The position numbers and the translations under genes were made by a program. Source: Candidatus Cloacimonadota bacterium (GTDB lineage Bacteria; Cloacimonadota; Cloacimonadia; Cloacimonadales; Cloacimonadaceae). From it: a stretch of 7,766 nt of DNA. Location: NCBI GenBank assembly GCA_023228285.1, contig JALOBM010000071.1, positions 1 through 7,766 of the forward strand, read 5' to 3'. Positions 6,189 through 7,766 of this stretch are shown one piece after another (position 1 is the first letter of the stretch; each line of letters starts with the position of its first letter). The notes under the pieces are model-generated. The model made no database searches, was not told the DNA's origin, and was given only the letters and a program-made list of their open reading frames with translations.

Positions 6189-6206
6189 GCACAAAGCTTT
6201 TTGGAG

Positions 6207-6236
6207 TTGACCATCCAGGCTGGATAAGAATATTCG
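6207..6236 (+). promoter_or_regulatory. Possible weak internal promoter with a palindrome in its spacer
   Basis: TTGACC (6207-6212) matches five of six -35 bases. The -10 region about 17-18 bp on (ATATTC/TATTCG, 6230-6236) is poor. A perfect 6-1-6 palindrome ATCCAG-g-CTGGAT fills 6213-6225. If real, transcripts would still have to pass the hairpin at 6239-6279. Listed mainly because it could give the dehydrogenase its own control. Confidence 0.2.
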
Positions 6237-6238
6237 TC

Positions 6239-6280
6239 AAATGGCTCCCCGTCCAATCAATTTATCCGGGGAGCCATTTT
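6239..6280 (+). terminator. Strong hairpin between the carrier and opine dehydrogenase genes
   Basis: A perfect 13-bp stem, AAATGGCTCCCCG (6239-6251) with CGGGGAGCCATTT (6267-6279), encloses a 15-nt loop. It is the most stable inverted repeat I found in the window. It ends in TTTT, then GAAAAT, so the U-run is short. It lies 51-91 bases beyond the carrier stop and only 27 bases before the next ATG. It may end most carrier transcripts, stabilise their 3' ends, or tune expression of the downstream genes. Confidence 0.65.
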
Positions 6281-6306
6281 GAAAATAGCTTTAGGAGGTG
6301 CGGTGT

Positions 6307-7404
6307 ATGAAAATTGCAGTACTTGGAGCTGGAAACGGTGCACATGCTATCGCCGGTGACATGGCTCTTAGAGGCCATGAAGTGAGAATTTGGGAAAATC
6401 CTTCTTTTGCTGTTAATTTAAACCATATCATAAGAAACAACAAATCCATAAAATTAAAAGGACAAGTGCATGGCAGCGCTAAGCTCTCAGTAGTATCAAC
6501 TGACCCTAAAGAGGTGATTTGCGGAGCGGACATAATCTACTGCGTAATGCCTTCATTTGGACAGGAATCCGCTTTTGAATTCGTTTTACCGTTTATTGAA
6601 GAGGGACAAAAAATTGTTATTATGCCCGGCAATTTTGGTTCGATATCTCTATATATGAAATTAAAAAAAAGAGGCATTGCGGATAAGGTCCTAATAGGAG
6701 AATCTGACACCATACCTTATGCTACCCGTCTTCAGGATGACAAAAGTTCGCTTGTCTTTGGAATCAAGGAAAGTATGTGGATCTCTGCTATACCGGGTAA
6801 TCGTACAAGTGACCTGATAAGGGAGATCAAAGATGTTTTTCCCATAGGATTGAATCCTTTGCCGGATGTGATCTCAGTCGCACTTGCAAACACAAACATG
6901 ATCCTTCACTGTCCGACTATGATAATGAATACAGGCAGGATCGAAAGCGGACAGAGATTCCGTTTTTATAACGATGGTATGACAGGATCGGTATGCAGAG
7001 TTATGGAAATGATGGACGCTGAACGCCTGGCAGTCGGCAAAGCCTGGGGATATGACCTTATTTCAGAATACGAGGACGCTGTTTCAAATTATAATTTGGA
7101 CAGGACTAAGCATAGCAACCTTCATGAGATATTTGCAGATCATCCTGTATACGGAAACCATGGTGCGGACTCTCCGACTTCCATGACCTTCAGATACCTG
7201 TCAGAGGACGTTCCATTCCTTCTTCTGCCGCTTTCAGAGATGGCAATGATGGCAAATATTCCTGTCCCGACTGTAGATTCAGTTATACAGCTTGCTCAGG
7301 TGATCAACGATACAGATTACAGGAAAAATGGCAGAGGTTTTGATGTTTTGGGTATGAAAGGGCTTTCTTACGAGGAAATTAAAAAAATAGTTTCAGGTGA
7401 GTGA
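6307..7404 (+). CDS. Octopine/nopaline (opine) dehydrogenase family protein
   Basis: This 365-residue, two-domain cytosolic enzyme belongs to the NAD/NADP octopine/nopaline dehydrogenase family, which reductively joins an amino acid to a 2-oxo acid, or cleaves the resulting opine. The N-terminal Rossmann domain carries MKIAVLGAGNGAHAIAGDMA (1-20, G-x-G-x-x-A) and a strand ending in WEN (29-31). GESDTIPYATR (131-141) is the conserved active-site loop. The C-terminal domain has H201 in NMILHCPTMIMNTG (197-210) and D301 in RYLSEDVPF (296-304), which by position match the His/Asp pair of bacterial N-(1-carboxyethyl)norvaline dehydrogenase as I recall it (H202, D297). Both catalytic residues appear intact. 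The start is the ATG at 6307, because AGGAGGTG (6293-6300) lies six bases before it; an upstream in-frame GTG at 6298 overlaps that ribosome site. It follows the carrier gene after a strong hairpin and precedes an aminotransferase gene. Amino acid and keto acid partners are unknown. Confidence 0.88.
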   Translation: MKIAVLGAGNGAHAIAGDMALRGHEVRIWENPSFAVNLNHIIRNNKSIKLKGQVHGSAKLSVVSTDPKEVICGADIIYCVMPSFGQESAFEFVLPFIEEGQKIVIMPGNFGSISLYMKLKKRGIADKVLIGESDTIPYATRLQDDKSSLVFGIKESMWISAIPGNRTSDLIREIKDVFPIGLNPLPDVISVALANTNMILHCPTMIMNTGRIESGQRFRFYNDGMTGSVCRVMEMMDAERLAVGKAWGYDLISEYEDAVSNYNLDRTKHSNLHEIFADHPVYGNHGADSPTSMTFRYLSEDVPFLLLPLSEMAMMANIPVPTVDSVIQLAQVINDTDYRKNGRGFDVLGMKGLSYEEIKKIVSGE

Positions 7405-7480
7405 CACGATCTGACAAAATATTTTTAAAAATCTTGAATAGATATTTCTAATAATAATTTGTGCGGAGAAGGTGTTAATA

Positions 7481-7766
7481 ATGGCAATGGAGGCAAAATT
7501 TGTTTTTCGGGATCAGTTGAGCACTATGGCAAAAGAACGGCTTGAGCCATCTGAAATAGGTGAGATGATCAAATTAACTATCGAAAATGATGCAATATCA
7601 TTCACAGCCGGAGAGCCTTCTGCTGATATATACCCACTAGCCGAACTAAAAGAGGCATTCAAAAATGTTTTTGATGAAACATCCCTTCTTGCATACTACA
7701 AGGATGATTTTGGCCTGATCGAACTTAGGGAGTGGATAGCTGCCAGGATGCTTGTCGATGGCATCG
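7481..7766 (+). CDS. PLP-dependent class I/II aminotransferase, N-terminal part (cut by window end)
   Basis: An open frame begins at the ATG at 7481 and runs off the window (95 complete codons). AGGTG at 7470-7474 sits six bases upstream. The start of a fold-type I aminotransferase is visible: ISFTAGEPSADIYPLAELKE (residues 39-58), the substrate-side strand that normally reads I-x-F-x-x-G-x-P, and LLAYYKDDFGLIELREWIAARM (about 69-90), corresponding to the Y-x-x-x-x-G-x-x-x-L-R-x-x-I segment. This resembles the 2-aminoadipate/kynurenine-type (LysN, MocR-like without the DNA-binding domain) branch. The PLP lysine lies outside the window. It probably interconverts the amino acid and keto acid used or made by the dehydrogenase just upstream (76-bp gap, same strand). 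The exact substrate cannot be inferred. Confidence 0.85.
   Translation, partial: MAMEAKFVFRDQLSTMAKERLEPSEIGEMIKLTIENDAISFTAGEPSADIYPLAELKEAFKNVFDETSLLAYYKDDFGLIELREWIAARMLVDGI

Noticed and set aside
5916..6194. A 92-codon minus-strand frame opposite the end of the carrier gene
   Set aside because: Antisense to strongly conserved transporter signatures and without a ribosome site.
7405..7480. A promoter or terminator in the gap before the aminotransferase gene
   Set aside because: The A/T-rich stretch ATTTTTAAAAAT is self-complementary but lacks a G/C stem, and no -35/-10 pair has acceptable spacing. The gap looks like an ordinary operon spacer.
3680..7766. Staphylopine-type metallophore biosynthesis
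   Set aside because: Only the dehydrogenase fold matches; no nicotianamine synthase-like, amino-acid racemase or metal ABC transporter gene is visible in the window.

Overview
The window is ordinary bacterial chromosomal DNA of moderate G+C (low forties by eye, not counted), with tight Shine-Dalgarno sites and short gaps between genes. The gene content fits an amino-acid-fermenting anaerobe: an FCD-type GntR regulator, a YfcC/DcuC-type carrier, an ornithine cyclodeaminase-fold enzyme, an opine dehydrogenase-fold enzyme, an aminotransferase and a hemerythrin-like protein. The MerR/zinc-ribbon/methyltransferase-like architecture at the left edge and the overall mix recall Synergistota or anaerobic Firmicutes. 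That placement is an inference from memory and is not proven by the window. No rRNA, tRNA, CRISPR array, insertion sequence or phage gene was seen.

Left part (1-1881). The 3' end of a regulator-like gene enters from the left edge: a coiled helix, then a zinc ribbon, then a degenerate methyltransferase-like domain. A RimJ/RimL-type GNAT acetyltransferase gene follows, with a damaged-looking acetyl-CoA loop. Two minus-strand terminator-like hairpins lie between the GNAT gene and the convergent gene to its right.

Middle (1882-3408, minus strand). A hemerythrin-domain gene lies downstream of a FadR/FCD-type GntR regulator gene, in the same orientation. The 216-bp gap between them holds two adjacent 17-bp palindromes, each 7-3-7.

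Right part (3409-7766, plus strand). A 271-bp divergent intergenic region carries a near-consensus sigma-70 promoter facing right, a second promoter facing the GntR gene, and inverted repeats placed where an operator would be expected. To the right run four co-directional genes: an OCD/mu-crystallin family oxidoreductase, a YfcC-family carrier, an octopine/nopaline dehydrogenase family protein, and a class I/II aminotransferase cut by the window end. The simplest reading is a GntR-controlled locus that imports or exports an amino acid or opine-like imino acid and interconverts it by NAD(P)-linked C-N bond oxidation/reduction and transamination. The substrate cannot be read from the sequence. 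Hairpins after the first and second genes suggest graded or separate expression within the locus. The most unusual point is that two unrelated folds, both known to make or break secondary-amine (opine-type) bonds, sit in one locus, and that the OCD-fold member lacks the catalytic aspartate expected of true ornithine cyclodeaminase.
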